Counted from the first letter of the stretch, positions 1 to 13,045 are shown. The stretch is DNA of 64,000 nt from Siphlonurus alternatus (GCA_949825025.1 OX463778.1:35832571-35896570), one strand, 5' to 3'. Notes: a model not told the origin generated them from the letters alone. Program-made: numbers and translations.

Positions 1-637
1 CTACCTTATTTTTTTATTACACTAAAATTCAGAGTTGTTGTGGAAATCAGTATAGAATACAGATTAAGGAAAAAATAATTAATCAATAAACTCAATTGAG
101 AAGTTACAATAAATTTTCAAAATAAGTGAATAAACGTTTTGAGCTGATAGAAGTAGTACATAAATAGCTGACATAAATTGTGGAATTTAGTAAAATCCAC
201 GTTTAGTAATAAAAAAAACTCTGTACGTTATTGTAATGAGAACAATTTAAAGAATATTTCAATGCACGCAATAAATATTTCAACATATCATAAAATTTCC
301 ATATTTTGTGCTTTCTTTTTATCTTATATATCAATGTATCATATATATTATTATATCTTATATATCAATGGTTTCCAATTTATATTGGAAATACGATAAA
401 TTCAAAATGAAATTTATTGTAAAAGAAGAAAAAAGTATGTTATGTAACTTATGTAATGTACTATATATATTTTACGTTTCCTGGAATATAGTAATTTTAA
501 CAAGTGCAGTATAGGTGCTAGGTTATATGGGCAATATTTTCTTGGCTATGTGAAATATTCAGTATTCTGTAGAAGGCTTGCCTGACGTAGGATTGATTGT
601 CGTAACGTTGCTGCTGGCTCCTCTGCTCTTGCCTCTA

Positions 638-651
638 GTTGCTATGGCAAC
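638..651. promoter_or_regulatory. RFX X-box
   Basis: GTTGCTATGGCAAC fits the palindromic X-box bound by RFX factors (GTNRCC-N(0-3)-RGYAAC) with one half-site change. It lies in a GC-richer island (about 590-740) in AT-rich DNA. X-boxes of this kind drive ciliary and sensory-neuron genes in animals. No gene start is recognised next to it here; a target could lie beyond the left edge. Confidence 0.5.
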
Positions 652-1314
652 GGCTCCATCTCAATGAATTCCGGCCAGGCTGAGAGCGCCAGCTCGTACC
701 GTCCCTCACGTATATGAATGAAAACCGCTCGCATTTCTCGCAATCTCACAGTTTTTTCCACGAATCATTTTTTTTCAAACGATTAAATATTGGAGACTTT
801 CTAAGATCGAAGAAAAAAAATTGTAGATAAAATAGAAGAATTTTATATATAGTACAAAGATCAATGTGTTATAAATACCTTCTGCATACGGATAATGAGC
901 GTTAAATATTACGTTAATAAATGTGACTCTGTATAATTTAACTGTTTATTATAGAGTAATCCTATAGTTTACAACAGCATAAATGCCATTAAAAACAGTA
1001 AACACAATAATTTTAGAGCTTTATAATTTTAATTACACAATTTAAATATTAATTAGTTTAAAGTGACATGGATTTTAACTTGTTGTCAAATCTCATAAAA
1101 TACATGTTTTAACTTTCTAATTACACAAAAAATTGGTACTTTTATTTAAATTACATCATGCATATTATATAAATTGATTGAAGTGGTTCATTTAATGAGA
1201 GAAGCAAATTTTAAAATCAGTAATTAGATAAATACTTATACAACAATGATTTTTCACATTGTATATAGCTTACAGTATAAGAACATTAAGTTCTATAAAA
1301 ATGTAATAATATAC

Positions 1315-1477
1315 CGTGAAGATTTGATAACGTTTCGATAACAATCGCAATGTTCGCCGAGTTGATGCATTGACTGATTATATCGTAACGTCGTTGCATG
1401 GACTGTACACAAAATTTACGAAGCTGCTGTCCATCATCCCCCCTCCACATGCTGTCCTCACACATCTCCTTCTCCAT
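1315..1477 (-). CDS. Candidate exon, unrecognised protein
   Basis: An open minus-strand frame starting at ATG 1,477 (MEKEMCEDSMW) and running through QLRKFCVQSMQRRYDIISQC and SANIAIVIETLSNL to a possible donor CACG|GTATAT at 1,314. It has mixed composition and reads like a protein, but I recognise no family and no partner exon. Could be a chance frame. Confidence 0.2.
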
Positions 1478-2879
1478 TAACGTCCGTCATGCAGCTCTCA
1501 CTGCGTGCTTTTGTATGACTGCAACTGTTCGCCAAACATAAAACTACCAGTAAAAATAATTAGAAATCTCTGTAGAATCTATTGATATGTTATTTTTTAA
1601 AGGGAAATTCACTGCATTCACTGCATGAATTATATATGACCATATATAGAATTTTGAAAATCATGTTTTTTTTTAACTTCCTGTGTCTCACAGGGGGACT
1701 TTTATAATCAACAAACAGTAGGCGCCCTAACCTTCTTGTTTTGTGGTAGTTCTTCTTGCTCCCAACTTTCAGTGAACGACACAAACGTTTCAATTCCATT
1801 AAAGGTATTTTGGAAATGCACCCTTGGCATGCTTAGAGATTTTCTGTGTAAATCAATTAAGGCTACTGCTGATACGTTAATTTTATTTTTAAAGTTACCG
1901 TTAAGTGTTAAGAAAGTGCAGCAACAATTTTCATGATTGAAAAGAACATAAAAACACACATCGAAAACTCCCTACTTTGAACTAAATGTTTTAACGATTA
2001 ATGTCACCGGCGGCCATTGCTTTTTCCGATGATAAACTAAAAATATTTTTAGTCCATAAAATAATGGACAAAGTAACTTTTGGTTTGCTGATGTGAAAAA
2101 ATTACAATAGATTTTGAGTTTTGAGTAATTATTTTTTCGTGCGAAAAAGATGCTGATTTGTCTAAAAGTCACAAAACAATGCTAATTTCAATGATGTTAA
2201 AAATTTCAACGAATTTGGTCTAATTTTTTTTTCATGGAAAATTATTTCATGGTGTCAGGAAGGTTTGCTGAAATTTTCTGAGTGGTTCACCATCTGCTAA
2301 GCCCATGCAGTGTCAGTAATCCTGTCCACCATGCACCATGCATGATTCATAAATAACAAACTGATGTTCCCCGATTAAGAGTTCTAAACTCTTGGGGTCT
2401 AATCTATATTTCCATTTTAATATTATATGTATGTTTTATTTCTGAATAAACACATTAAAAAAAAACTTAACGCAATTGCAATTATGCTTGAAAATTTTCC
2501 TATTAATTTTCAAGCGTTTTATTATAGCGTCTGTATTTAAAAAATATTGAATTTAAATTTAAAATCGAATCTTGTTGTGGTCTATTTCCGTTTCTTCATT
2601 TTTTTTTTTTTTTTTCTATGCAGTGATAATATATTAGAGATACTTTTATAGGTATTATAACTTTTAAATCTGCACGATTCCTTTTCCTCAAGTATGTTTC
2701 TCTTCACTTAAAACTACTTTTAATTTATTTTATGCATGATTTCATACAATAAAGAAAACTTACCATCTCATTAAAATATGTATATTCACAACATACGATT
2801 TTGTAATATACAGTAAAAGTTATGGAGGTATGTAAATTTTACGTAATCTCGTTAAATTAAACTTAAACTCAATATAGTG

Positions 2880-3115
2880 GAGGTCACGATTTTGTTTATG
2901 ACGTCACGGGGGTGATCGAAGACCGGTTTGCGGGCAGCTGGCGGGGGCAGGGAGCTCCTTAGCCCTTGATCAATACGCCGCGGCGACGGCGCCAACGGGG
3001 GGCTACGAGGAGGAGGGGGGAGGGGGACACACATCAATAAGCCAACACGTCACGAGCGGGTCAGCGCCGGTAGTGACGTCATACGTGCATGTAAGCTGCA
3101 CGATTTCCGAGGATA
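2880..3115. promoter_or_regulatory. CpG- and GC-rich island with two CRE palindromes
   Basis: About 235 bp of strongly GC-rich sequence with many CpGs. TGACGTCA occurs near both edges (2,899-2,906 and 3,074-3,081), with a third half-site, CGTCACG, near 3,047. This layout resembles a promoter of the CREB/ATF type. No coding start is recognised nearby, so the transcript direction is unknown. Confidence 0.45.
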
Positions 3116-6100
3116 CAAACACCAGCTATTGACGTTTTAAATGTAGGTTTTAAGTGTCAAAACAATGATTTACACACTAATTTTGTGTTTTTATTATAAT
3201 TTTATGATGTATTTTTTTTTGTGTAAAACATTGCATGGACCACACAATAAAATTCTTCTTTAATTATATATTCTTTATACTTATATTTAATACAACTGTT
3301 TATATTTATATAAATTATTATGCATCTTTATATCAGCAAACACCTGATTTTCTCAATGACTAAATATATTTGATCGCGATTTAGATAGATTCGTATATAA
3401 TATTTGATATGTTTAAAACGAGGATTTCGTAATAAAAACTCAATAGAATCGATATAATTATTATTAATAAACGTAGCAAATAATTTTATGCAATGTGAGC
3501 ATTAAATTTTGGGAAGTTTCAACATAAAACCCAGCTAATATTAACCGAGGTTGGGGAGAAAGCTAGAACTTAGTTATTAGCTACAAATTATCTGTAAATA
3601 TAATTATATCTTATTAATATTAATTTTGTTAATGAATTGACAACAGAATTTAAAATTTATGTATTGAATTACAATAAGTAATAAATTGCAAAATAATTAT
3701 TTAACTGTCTATTTTAATGGACTACCGAGGTCATGTTTGTTAGCACTCGATACTCCTTGGTTTCCATGGAGATTGCGGGGACAACAACTACTCGCAGTGG
3801 CGTTATCGTGCGATATCAAAACATTCAGTCCGTTCGATGCGCCAACGTATACAATAACACCCACGATGGGCTTCTATCCCCGGGCGAATCGCATTAATTA
3901 TGAATCTGAGTAAACACCAAATGACAATCATGGAAAATTTAGTATGTTTCGACTGCATTTTCCTTTATAGACGGTTGTTATAATAAAGAGAATTTTTTTT
4001 AATTTCTATTTAATTTACTATGATCTCTTCAAGTAGTGTTATATACACATATATGTAAATTATGTAGTTTTGTAGTTCTTTTTTTCTTATATAAATATGA
4101 CGAGCAAGATATATTTTAATCATTAAAAAAACTTGAAAATATCTAATGAATAACATAATATATATATAGTTATAGAGTATAACAATAATTTACAAATTAA
4201 ATATGTTCTATATACTGTACTAGTTTTATAGGAATATAGATTATAATTCATAAATTTATAAATAAATCGTTTTTTTTTTATATATATAACTCGAATGTAG
4301 TTAGAATTTTATTTTAAACTACGCATATAATGATATAACTAAAGTATAAAAAGTATACCGTTCAATTGTGAAGTGCGTGTTATTATTTTTTTAATTTTTT
4401 TTTAAAAAACAATAATTTGTGTATTTAAAATGTTCTTAATTATTATATAATTTAATATTTTATAAAAGTATAATTAAATTTTTTAATATTTTATGGTAAA
4501 TATATTTGAACTACCTTCACCATAAGCTCGTATTTAATACAAAAAAGTAGAAAGTAGATAAAAAAAAATGTTATTGAACTTCGAAACCTTAATTTGAAGT
4601 AATTAATTTACAATGGGGAATTCTCTTACAACTTAAATTTTAATTTATCTACTATATTATGATAGGTTGCATATTAACAATAAGTTTGACTTAAGTTTCA
4701 ACTTTTTTAACTCAAATTTGGGGACTCTGAAGGGATTATTAGAATAGGGGCAAAGTATGCAACCCCACGCGCAAACCTGAAAATTGTGACGTAGAAACTC
4801 CCTAGTTAACACACAACAACTGCCTGATATCATAGTTTGAGCGTCAAGGAGTAATTGGCTATAAATTTTAGTAACACGATTAAAATCAGCGGGTTTTTCT
4901 ACCCTAGTATCAATAGTTTTGTCTCTAATATCAGTTTACTTTAAGAGTGATAATCGAAAATATAAATTTATTGCAGGAAAATTTCGCCTGCTAAGCAGTT
5001 TCTACGTCACGTTTTGGCGCTAAATTCAAAAGAAGGAAGATTTTTAAAAAATTCCCTTGTCTCCAATTTTGAAAATTGAAACTTTTTTGTTTTTGGACAT
5101 TTATAGTTTCAAGGAATAGAGCATCTGAAAAAAAATTAAAATAAATGTAGGAGAATTCCCCGTTCACTTTTTAGTATATACCTCTTCGATTTTAATATGC
5201 GTATATTGACAGTATTTTACTGTACATATTAATTACATTAAAGTAATTAAATTTGAACATTGCTATTTTTTTTATGATGAATGTCTTTAGCCACCTCGAA
5301 CCTTAGATAAAAGGATTCCGCATAATCCAACAAGGCTAACATAAATCACACCACATGACTGCAATCAAATTTAATTACGTACATTAAATTTTAAGAGGCT
5401 GTTGTAACGGTACGTTCTCAATCCCGAGCAGGTTTACATTAACTAACGATAAACTTTGGATTTAGATTTTGTGCTAATGAATGGAATACTATAAAAATAT
5501 AATAGAACTTTGAAGTTGCTTCAAAAAACAATGATATTGGCATATAAGAATCAGTATTATTTGCCATTGTTGGGAAGACAAACAATAACACTTCAATCAC
5601 TCCATGAAACAAAATATTGAGCAAGGTTTATTTGATATACATTCCGTAATTAAATAAATTGAGTTATTTAGACTAAATTAATTGTTACGCTTTTTTCTTG
5701 ATTCCTCGAGGTAATTCGTAATTTACTGAATTATTGAAAGTTGAGATCGCAGCTTGAGCTTCCACAGGTGAAGTCACAGACATGATAATTTGGATTGCTG
5801 GTTGAAGAACAATTTATTCGTCCACTTCCAAATACATTCATGTATATTTATTATAAAGAGTATGTCTGTGCAGGGCATAACTCTAAATCAAAATAAAAAA
5901 ATCATGGGCTTGTAAAAATTAAAAAAATAATAAACTGCATGTACAACTAAATAACTAAATTTTGTTTATTAAATGTTTTAATTATTCTCGTCATACAAAT
6001 TCATTTAGATATTTCATTATTAATATCTTTCAGGCAATAAATAATAACCATCGATTTGACCATTAAGTAGTTATTATGGTATTACACATTTTGTGTTTTT

Positions 6101-7890
6101 TTTTTATTTTTTTTTATCTTGTCTCACATATAGATAAACTCAAAACAATTTTGGAGCATCATAATTAAGCAGTTCCATGGCAGGAAGAGAGGAACAACTT
6201 TTAATTGTTTAAACATTTAACTTCAAATTTGTAAGAATTAAGATTCTACTTTTACTCCACATGCGCATGCATGTACTTCCAATCTTGCTAAATGACTTTT
6301 TTTGTGTTCGTTATTTGTAAATTATATTGCATAATATATAAGGAGAAATCTGGTTTTGAAAACCCCATGTAAAATATATATTATGTTGAACAATGAACAC
6401 TCAAATCAACAAAAAGTTACCTATTTTGCTTTTTTTCACATTGCTTTGTTTAACACTTGTTATTAATATTCTATAACTTATTATAATGTACTGTGTAAAA
6501 TCCAAATCAGACGAGGATGATTGGCATGTACGAATTTGCCCTTTATGTTGTTTATGTTGGTAGCAAGCACACGAAAGTTCTCCGCAGTCCGTTATCTCTG
6601 CAGTACATTCTTGCAGCGAGCGCCACTCACGGAGAGAAACTAACGAAACGCAAACAAAAATTATGTCGTGAAAGGTCAACGTGAACCATTTATTATCAGA
6701 ACACTCGCGCCCTTGCATGCGTGAGAGACTCAAACTTTGTATAATATAAGTAATATAGTTTTTTTTTTATAATATAATTTTGATTTTATTCTAGATTATT
6801 ATTAAAATTATAAAAATTTATCAAAAAATTTCTTCTTTTTACATTGCAAGAATATTCGATTATTGTTTTTATAAATTTAATGAATTCTTTTTTTATCGTA
6901 TATAACTATTGTAATAAATTTATTTATAAAATATTCAATTTATATAATTAACATGACATTGTTAAAAAGTGTGTTCTGAATTTTGCTAATGATTTCCAAC
7001 TGTTCCAATTTTAGCTTCACAAAGTAGTCTCTATAGGAGACAATGGAAGTATGATCGGTGCGTTTTCCGTTTTGACGCAAGAGAGCCCGGGGCGCTCGGA
7101 GAGTGAGATCAGAGCGACCAGTATATACGCGCGAGGTTGCATGTCGCAGGGTAATTGCGCGCCGCACTGCAGACAAGACGGTGGGCCCATTCCAAGGTTA
7201 TTTCGAGGAACCAAAGGGGTCCGTAAAAAAAAGTTTAAATGGACTCCTCCAATTCAATTTTATATATAAAAAAATACACATGTTCAGTTTAAAAAAAATA
7301 TATATATATATAAATGCATAAAATATTCATAAAACATTCAAGCGGAAATAGTTTGATTTAAAGATGTGAAAATAAAACTTATATGCCTATAAATCTATAA
7401 AAATGAAATTCCATAAATTATGCTCGGTATACTTATTAGATTTTTTACAGCATAAATTTATAAATCATGCAAATTAAATTATTATAATAAGATCTTATTT
7501 AATAATTAATGATGAAGCGTGTAAGAGAGCGAAAGAAAACTTCTTTTTCTGTGAAATAGAGCAAAATATAAACATAATCTCATAATCTGCGTGTTTAAAT
7601 TATATATTAATATAGTAAATAAACTTACCAAAATTTCTTCAGTGCAATTTTTTTTCTAGTTTATGAATATAAAATAATAAAAATTATTCTCACTATTCCT
7701 CTTTTTTTTTAAATAAATAAAAAAAACAGCACAATGTCCTTTTATAAATCAATCACTGCGGGCGTAAGTTTCAACAGCCCGCCAATGTGACTTGCGATGC
7801 ACTCAGAGGATACTTTTTTTTTAGTTTAGTTGCGTTAGTTCGGACGGCGGGACAAGTTGCAGTATCAGCAGCTCCTATTACTGCAGTTCA
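3116..7890. other. AT-rich stretch with GC islands
   Basis: Holds the degenerate foldback element (4,617-5,161), a GC-richer patch at 3,720-3,900 and a CpG-rich patch at 7,050-7,240 that has TATATACGCGCG and open frames on both strands but no recognised protein. The rest is plain AT-rich DNA. Confidence 0.55.
4617..5161. mobile_element. Degenerate foldback element, family I
   Basis: The left arm begins GGGAATTCTCTTACA and the right arm ends TGTAGGAGAATTCCCC. Inner matching pairs are TGACGTAGAAACTCC (left, about 4,789) and GTTTCTACGTCA (right, about 4,998), and AAGTTTCAACTTTTTT with its inverse near 5,080. The match is diverged, so the boundaries are approximate. No gene seen. Confidence 0.5.
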
Positions 7891-7892
7891 CC

Positions 7893-8153
7893 ATGAGCTG
7901 CGGCGGCGGCGCGGTGCATCGGGGCCGTCACAGCATCGCGGACTGGAATGCCCGCAGCCGAGCGCCAGTCACCACAGCGGACATCGATCGTGGAGCCACC
8001 CGGCGCCTCACGAGCCTTCCCGAGTATGCTCGTCAATACCGCGAGGAGCTACCGAGGCTGTTCTCCGTGGTCACCGCCACCACCGCCCTCCATACTGCAC
8101 GATCAACGCATGCAAACATACATAGGCTGCGGACCAGCAGAAATTTTTTTTAA
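7893..8153 (+). CDS. Candidate first exon or short gene in CpG-rich island
   Basis: CACCATGAGC gives a good start context. The frame (86 codons) reads MSCGGGAVHRGRHSIADWN, then SLPEYARQYREELPRLFSVV, and closes soon after the island ends. The island (about 7,840-8,130) is rich in CpG, preceded by a T-rich stretch and GTTCGGACGG. A donor could lie inside (for example at GA|GTATGC near 8,022). No family recognised. GC-rich DNA is stop-poor, and two other frames here are also open. Confidence 0.25.
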   Translation: MSCGGGAVHRGRHSIADWNARSRAPVTTADIDRGATRRLTSLPEYARQYREELPRLFSVVTATTALHTARSTHANIHRLRTSRNFF

Positions 8154-8407
8154 TAATTGAGTGGTGCGTTTATAGTGTTGTTAGTTAAATATATGAGTTA
8201 GACAATGCGTATGCGCTACACCAACAAATAGCTTCTTAAGACTTTAAAGTAATTATTTATAACGATATACAAAATGACAAATATTATAAAGCTATTTTTT
8301 TGCAAAAATGCAGTGAATTATTTTATTTGTGAAAATTTTAAATAAAATATTTTGTTTCTCTAGAGACTCCATTATGATCTCCATTATAATTATTATTTAT
8401 TATTATT

Positions 8408-8788
8408 TATGAGGTGTGGCGCAGTGCGCTTGACCTGGTATCGTCAGATCACCGAAGTCAAGCAACGCCGAGCGTGGTTAATAGTAGTTGGATGGGTGAC
8501 CATTTTCAACAAAATCCATGTTTCCACTCAAGACTCAGGGGTAAATCGTTGCGCTTTTCCACTATGTGGTTCCCCTGGCTTTGGACCATTGCACTTCCGG
8601 TTCATTGACAAAAGCTGCAGCGTCCATCCTGGCTGAGGTTTCCACGTTTCCCTCAGTCGCAGGTAAATGCCGGGATGGATTGCAAGGGCTGTGACCGCCA
8701 CCGTTCCAGAAGAGCCCGCGAAATGATCAAGTTAGGGTTTCGGAAGGTTCGGCCGGGTTTTCAAAGTAGTATGTAATTAGTAAGTAGA
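8408..8788 (+). mobile_element. 5S-rRNA-derived SINE, copy 1
   Basis: The head (about 8,411-8,500) is clearly related to 5S rRNA: GATCACCGAAGTCAAGCAAC followed by GAGCGTGGTTA and GTTGGATGGGTGACCA. These cover the 5S internal promoter (A-box, intermediate element, C-box). A body of about 290 bp follows, with GTGGTTCCCCTGGCTTTGGA, CATCCTGGCTGAGG and TTCCCTCAGTCGCAGG, and a tail near 8,760-8,788. It is not a functional 5S gene, because the 3' third of 5S is replaced. The body is shared with copy 3 at 54.8-55.1 kb. Confidence 0.85.
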
Positions 8789-8846
8789 AGTACACAAATA
8801 AAAGAGTTTGATTATATACTGTATATATATATTATATATATATATA

Positions 8847-8884
8847 ATCACCAAATAATATATATATATATATTATTTGGTGAT
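8847..8884. repeat. 38-bp perfect palindrome
   Basis: ATCACCAAATAATATATAT followed at once by its exact reverse complement. There is no spacer, so it could extrude as a cruciform. It sits just past the end of SINE copy 1. Confidence 0.8.
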
Positions 8885-9186
8885 CAAAATGAGATAAGTG
8901 ACAGTTGGAATAAGGTTGTTATCTTTTAAGGAAATGTAAAAAAATTTAGCTTTCGTTGAGTGATACAAAGCTTGAGATTATCAATTAAATTAGTAACTCA
9001 TTTTTGCAGCAAAACAATAATATTAAACTCAATCCCTCCATTTCTCTAGCAGGTAGCAGGGCATATTTATTTTGCATTATAGATTTATTTTCAATTTAAA
9101 TATCTTCACGTAAAACATAATAATATAGATCATGCAATTATATAGCTAAAAATAATGAAATACTGTTTAATTGTAATCAGCTGTAA

Positions 9187-9516
9187 AATGGAGTATATAT
9201 TGACATAAAATTTTTTTATTGCAGAAATGGATAGAGGGTGCAGAGTTATGCTACCCTGATTTTTTTCAGATTTTTTAGAGCCCGGGAACTATTTTTAAAA
9301 AATTATTGAAAGTTCTTTTTGTGACGTCACGAGACGCCGCTCTTTAAGAAAAAGATATATAGGACTTGTCGCTGCGTGACGTCACAAATAGGACTTTCAA
9401 TAATTTTTTAAAAATACTTCCCGGGCTCTAAAAAATCAGAAAAAAATCAGAGTAAAAAAAACTTTTCACCCTCTATCCATTTCTGCAATAAAAAAAATTG
9501 AGGACAATACTCCATT
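9187..9516. mobile_element. Foldback (MITE-like) element, family A copy 1
   Basis: About 330 bp, nearly one full palindrome. The outer ends are AATGGAGTAT and the inverse ATACTCCATT. The arms contain GCAGAAATGGATAGAGGGTG and its inverse. GTGACGTCAC occurs in both arms near the centre (about 9,320 and 9,377). No coding frame. Confidence 0.8.
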
Positions 9517-10184
9517 ATTTTAAGACATTGCAATTTTTTAAAAAAAAGTAACGAATTGTTAAGGCGGATGACAATTTGGACATCATATATATTATATTAT
9601 ATGTAATTTTTTAAAGTTTTTAAAGTATATTTTGCTGAGAGATAATTTTAAAAAAAAATCCTAACACCATATATAATTATACTTGAGTAACTGTACCAAC
9701 TGAATTATTTATTATAGTTCTTGCTCATATTGTTCGCGTGAAAAACAAATAAAAGTCTTCACAACTTTTTATAACTATTAGCAAGATCGAATTTCAAGCC
9801 ATAAGCTCACTCGATCGTTGACATAATAACTTCTGTATTATAACGTTGCAAAAAGGTTTTCGTTTTGAGGAAGAGCAACTAAAAAAGTTTTAGATCCTGC
9901 AAATAGAGCAGTAAAATTTATTTTTAATATATATTATGTTAATACATTAATTAACCTATATTAACCAGAACTGTGCATGTGTACTGTAATGCGAAGATCC
10001 TGGATATTAACAAACAATAATTTATTATTTTAAGGAGGTAGTAATAATGTTTTACAAAATTCAACATAAATTATTTTTTTTTAGTGCTATACTTAAAATA
10101 ATGATAACTGATAACATTCATCACCATTTTATGAGAAATATCAGAAATGTTAAATTCATTGACAACAAGTGAACTATAGCTGAG

Positions 10185-10617
10185 GTCAAGCGTGGCGCAG
10201 TGCATTGACCGGTTCTCGTAAGATCACCGAAGTCAAGCAACGTCGAGCGTGGTTAGTTCTTGGATGGGTGCCATGACCGTTTCAAGTAAAAAATACGTTG
10301 CTCCGGCCCTCTTCCTGGGGTAAATTATATATACATCTAGCTTATTTCCTCCCAGTTAGTGCAGTGATGCACTTAATTGTGTGTGGTTCCCTAGGCTTTG
10401 GACATCACTTTGGTCCATTGAAAAAATTAGAGGTGTGTTAGTGTCCGGTGTCCGTCCTGAATGAGGTTTTCCACGGTTCCCTCAGTTTCACCTCTCTGTG
10501 AATGTTGGGACACGTAACAGGCCGTGGCCACCATCCTTTGAATATAATACCTAATCCCTACCCATTACCCCGCCGCGAGCTGTAAGCTCTTAGGGGTGTA
10601 TCCTTGGGAAAAAAATT
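10185..10617 (+). mobile_element. 5S-rRNA-derived SINE, copy 2 (second subfamily)
   Basis: The head at about 10,190-10,290 reads GACCGGTTCTCGTAAGATCA, then CCGAAGTCAAGCAACGTCGA, then TAGTTCTTGGATGGGTG, very close to 5S rRNA. The body differs in length from copies 1 and 3 but shares GTGTGGTTCCCTAGGCTTTGG and GGTTCCCTCAGTTTC. It ends at an A-rich stretch near 10,617. Confidence 0.83.
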
Positions 10618-10695
10618 TGAAGAACTGGCCGCCAAGAAGCATTTCTACATAATATAAATTATAGAGATGCTCACAGGCTGCCGGCTCGGCTGAGA

Positions 10696-10856
10696 CAGGC
10701 GCAGATCCAGAACCAAATTGCGGCGAGGGGCTGTCTCCTTAAGGTCAATGCTAAAGAAACAAATTAGAGTGGGAGAAATGCCTATATATTGTCAATGTTA
10801 AATCCAAAATTTCGGAGGAGCCGGCCCCCTCAGCCACCCTCCTGGATCCGCGCGTG
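10696..10856 (+). mobile_element. Short terminal-inverted-repeat element, family L copy 1
   Basis: Ends CAGGCGCAGATCCAG and CTGGATCCGCGCGTG are inverted. The middle contains GTGGGAGAAATGCCTATAT and GTCAATGTTAAATCCAAAA, which recur in the same order in the copy at 23.2 kb. No coding capacity. Confidence 0.7.
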
Positions 10857-10930
10857 TAGGTGCTATATATTTTATAATTCTTTATAATTCATCATTTTTC
10901 ATAATTATTTATTGCTCTTCGATTGTACAA

Positions 10931-10933
<3 letters not shown>

Positions 10934-10968
<35 letters not shown>
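10934..10968. repeat. (TA)n tract
   Basis: About 35 bp of pure TA repeats. Confidence 0.9.
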
Positions 10969-10970
<2 letters not shown>

Positions 10971-11087
10971 TATTAGATCACAGACAATTTGAAATCACGT
11001 CAAAATTATACCTATTGATATTAGACGAGCTACTAAAAAGTTATTTAAAATTAATTTGTGAGCTTACTGCAGCACTCCTAAAATAAA

Positions 11088-11556
11088 ATTTAAAGTAGAG
11101 TGAGCGAGTTCATTTTTTTTAATATTTTATTTTTTAAAAATAGTTTAAGCTGCCCTCTATTGAGAAATGAAAACCAAAAAATTCCATCTCAAATAGTTTC
11201 ACCACAAAAAATTCCCAAAGTTGGTGTTTCGGAGGCCTTTAACTGCACGTTTCCGAAAAAACGGCTCCGTAATTTTTTTTTTTTATTTAAAAATCCATTA
11301 AAGAATTCATCATAGATTACGTAGGTATTTTTTAAATGGCAGCATAGTTCAGAAAATGTTGGAGTAAAACGCGGTTTTATGTTCCATAAGGCTGCACGTC
11401 AAAGGCCTCCGAAACACCAACTTTGGGAATTTTTTGTGGTGAAACTATTTGAGATGGAATTTTTTGGTTTTCATTTCTCAATAAAGGGCAGCTTAAACTA
11501 TTTTTAGAAAATCAAATATTAAAAAAAAAATGCAATCGCTCACTCTACTTTAAATT
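11088..11556. mobile_element. Foldback element, family B copy 1 (asymmetric)
   Basis: Ends TTTAAAGTAGAGTGAGCGA and TCGCTCACTCTACTTTAAA. The arms share CTATTGAGAAATGAAAACCA, TCCATCTCAAATAGTTTCAC and GGTGTTTCGGAGGCC with their inverses. The left arm is shorter than the right, so the centre is off the midpoint, consistent with an internal deletion of a longer palindrome like copy 2. Confidence 0.78.
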
Positions 11557-12901
11557 ATACAGATAAATTTAAAAATATAACATTTTTAGTTACTATATAA
11601 TATATATAGTATTTTGTTTGATAATTAATAATGTACAACATAATGATTTTGAATATGTATATAGCTATATGTTTTCCGTATTTTCTATAAGTCTAAATTT
11701 AAAATTATTTTTCTAAAATTTATGTAGAACTTTATCATGTTTCATCACAGTCATCAGCAGTTTGACTGTATAGTATCCAAAAATTAATTCTTTGATAGTA
11801 TTGAGGTTAAAAATGTAAATCTTGTATATAATATATATATATATATATGGAGCAGTGAAGAAAAAGTCAAAAAGCCTGCCAATTTCAAAAAAGTAAATGT
11901 GCAGTACAGTATATAGAGCAAAAGTTTAGGAGCATATTTTTTGAGAGAAGTATAAGAGGTAAAAGGTATAGGAAACAGCGTGCTATATATAGCTTTTATG
12001 GACTATGATTTTCTGGTACCTGATTTAAGTTCCATATAAATATATAGGAGTAACTACAGAACCATGCATAAATTATATTTTCTCCGTGTACGGAACCAAA
12101 AATTAGAAATTAATTGAGGTGTTGCTACAGAATATAGATCAACATATTATAGTTATAATTAATATTAGTTTGGCTAAAAATAAACTTATCTGCCTGGCTG
12201 ATAATTAAGACCTTTTAGTGCTTTTAGAATTAAGTGCAGTAAGTGCACTATAATTAGCCTAATGAACTAAATGCAGTAATTAACATTACCCCATTTGTTT
12301 TTCAAATGTATTTTCTAAAACTTCAATGCTTAATTTTAGGTTTTAGCAGCAACGAGCTACCATTTTAACAAAGAAACTAGTTCGTTCTTATTTTTTTAGC
12401 AAAAATTTAATGTTTGATTTTTACAGCATAATTACACAAACTTCATTCACAGAGTTTGAACAGATTTTCAATAACAATTCTTAAAGAAAAAAACTATATA
12501 TAAATAAAACCCACTTTACACTGGGGCTAGGCACTAAAACAAGCAACCAAAGAAAGGTTGGAACAGACGAATTTGTACAAATGCTATTAGAAGTTCAGAA
12601 AATTATGAACACATTTTGAACAAACTAGACTTATCAGTTAGATTTGGACATACTCTTTAAGTGAAAGTAACTTGCTCAACAAAAAAATTTTCATTATGAA
12701 AATAAACAACAAATGAATGCACTATTCAATAATTTGAGTTGCAATGAAGTTAAGTCTCCTTTTGACAAATTTTCTAGCCCCAGCCGGAATTTGAAAGTTT
12801 ATTCCTTGTCATGAACATATAATATAATATGAAAAAAATTTGATAGGAATAATCACAATAGAAAACAATATATCATATAATTTTTTTTAAACAATGATAT
12901 A

Positions 12902-13045
12902 TTTATCATCTCAGAATGCAAGTTGTGTAAGTACAGATTTTTTTTATGCAAGTCTGAACCTTATCTCAATATAACTCAAAGTTCAAAGTTGTATAATTTT
13001 TTTTTTTTTTTTGTACTAACGCGACTTGCATTCTGAGACGACGAT
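12902..13045. repeat. Inverted repeat, family J
   Basis: Arms ATCATCTCAGAATGCAAGT and its inverse ACTTGCATTCTGAGACGACG, each flanked by a T-rich run and GTAC-type motif. A single related arm (GATTTGCATTCTGGTGATGA) lies at about 17,340, suggesting a small repeat family. Confidence 0.6.

Larger units (their letters stand above)
1..2879. other. AT-rich stretch, left edge
   Basis: Apart from the X-box island and the candidate exon at 1,315-1,477, this holds AT-rich DNA with short A/T runs. No gene, RNA gene or clear transposon seen. Confidence 0.6.
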
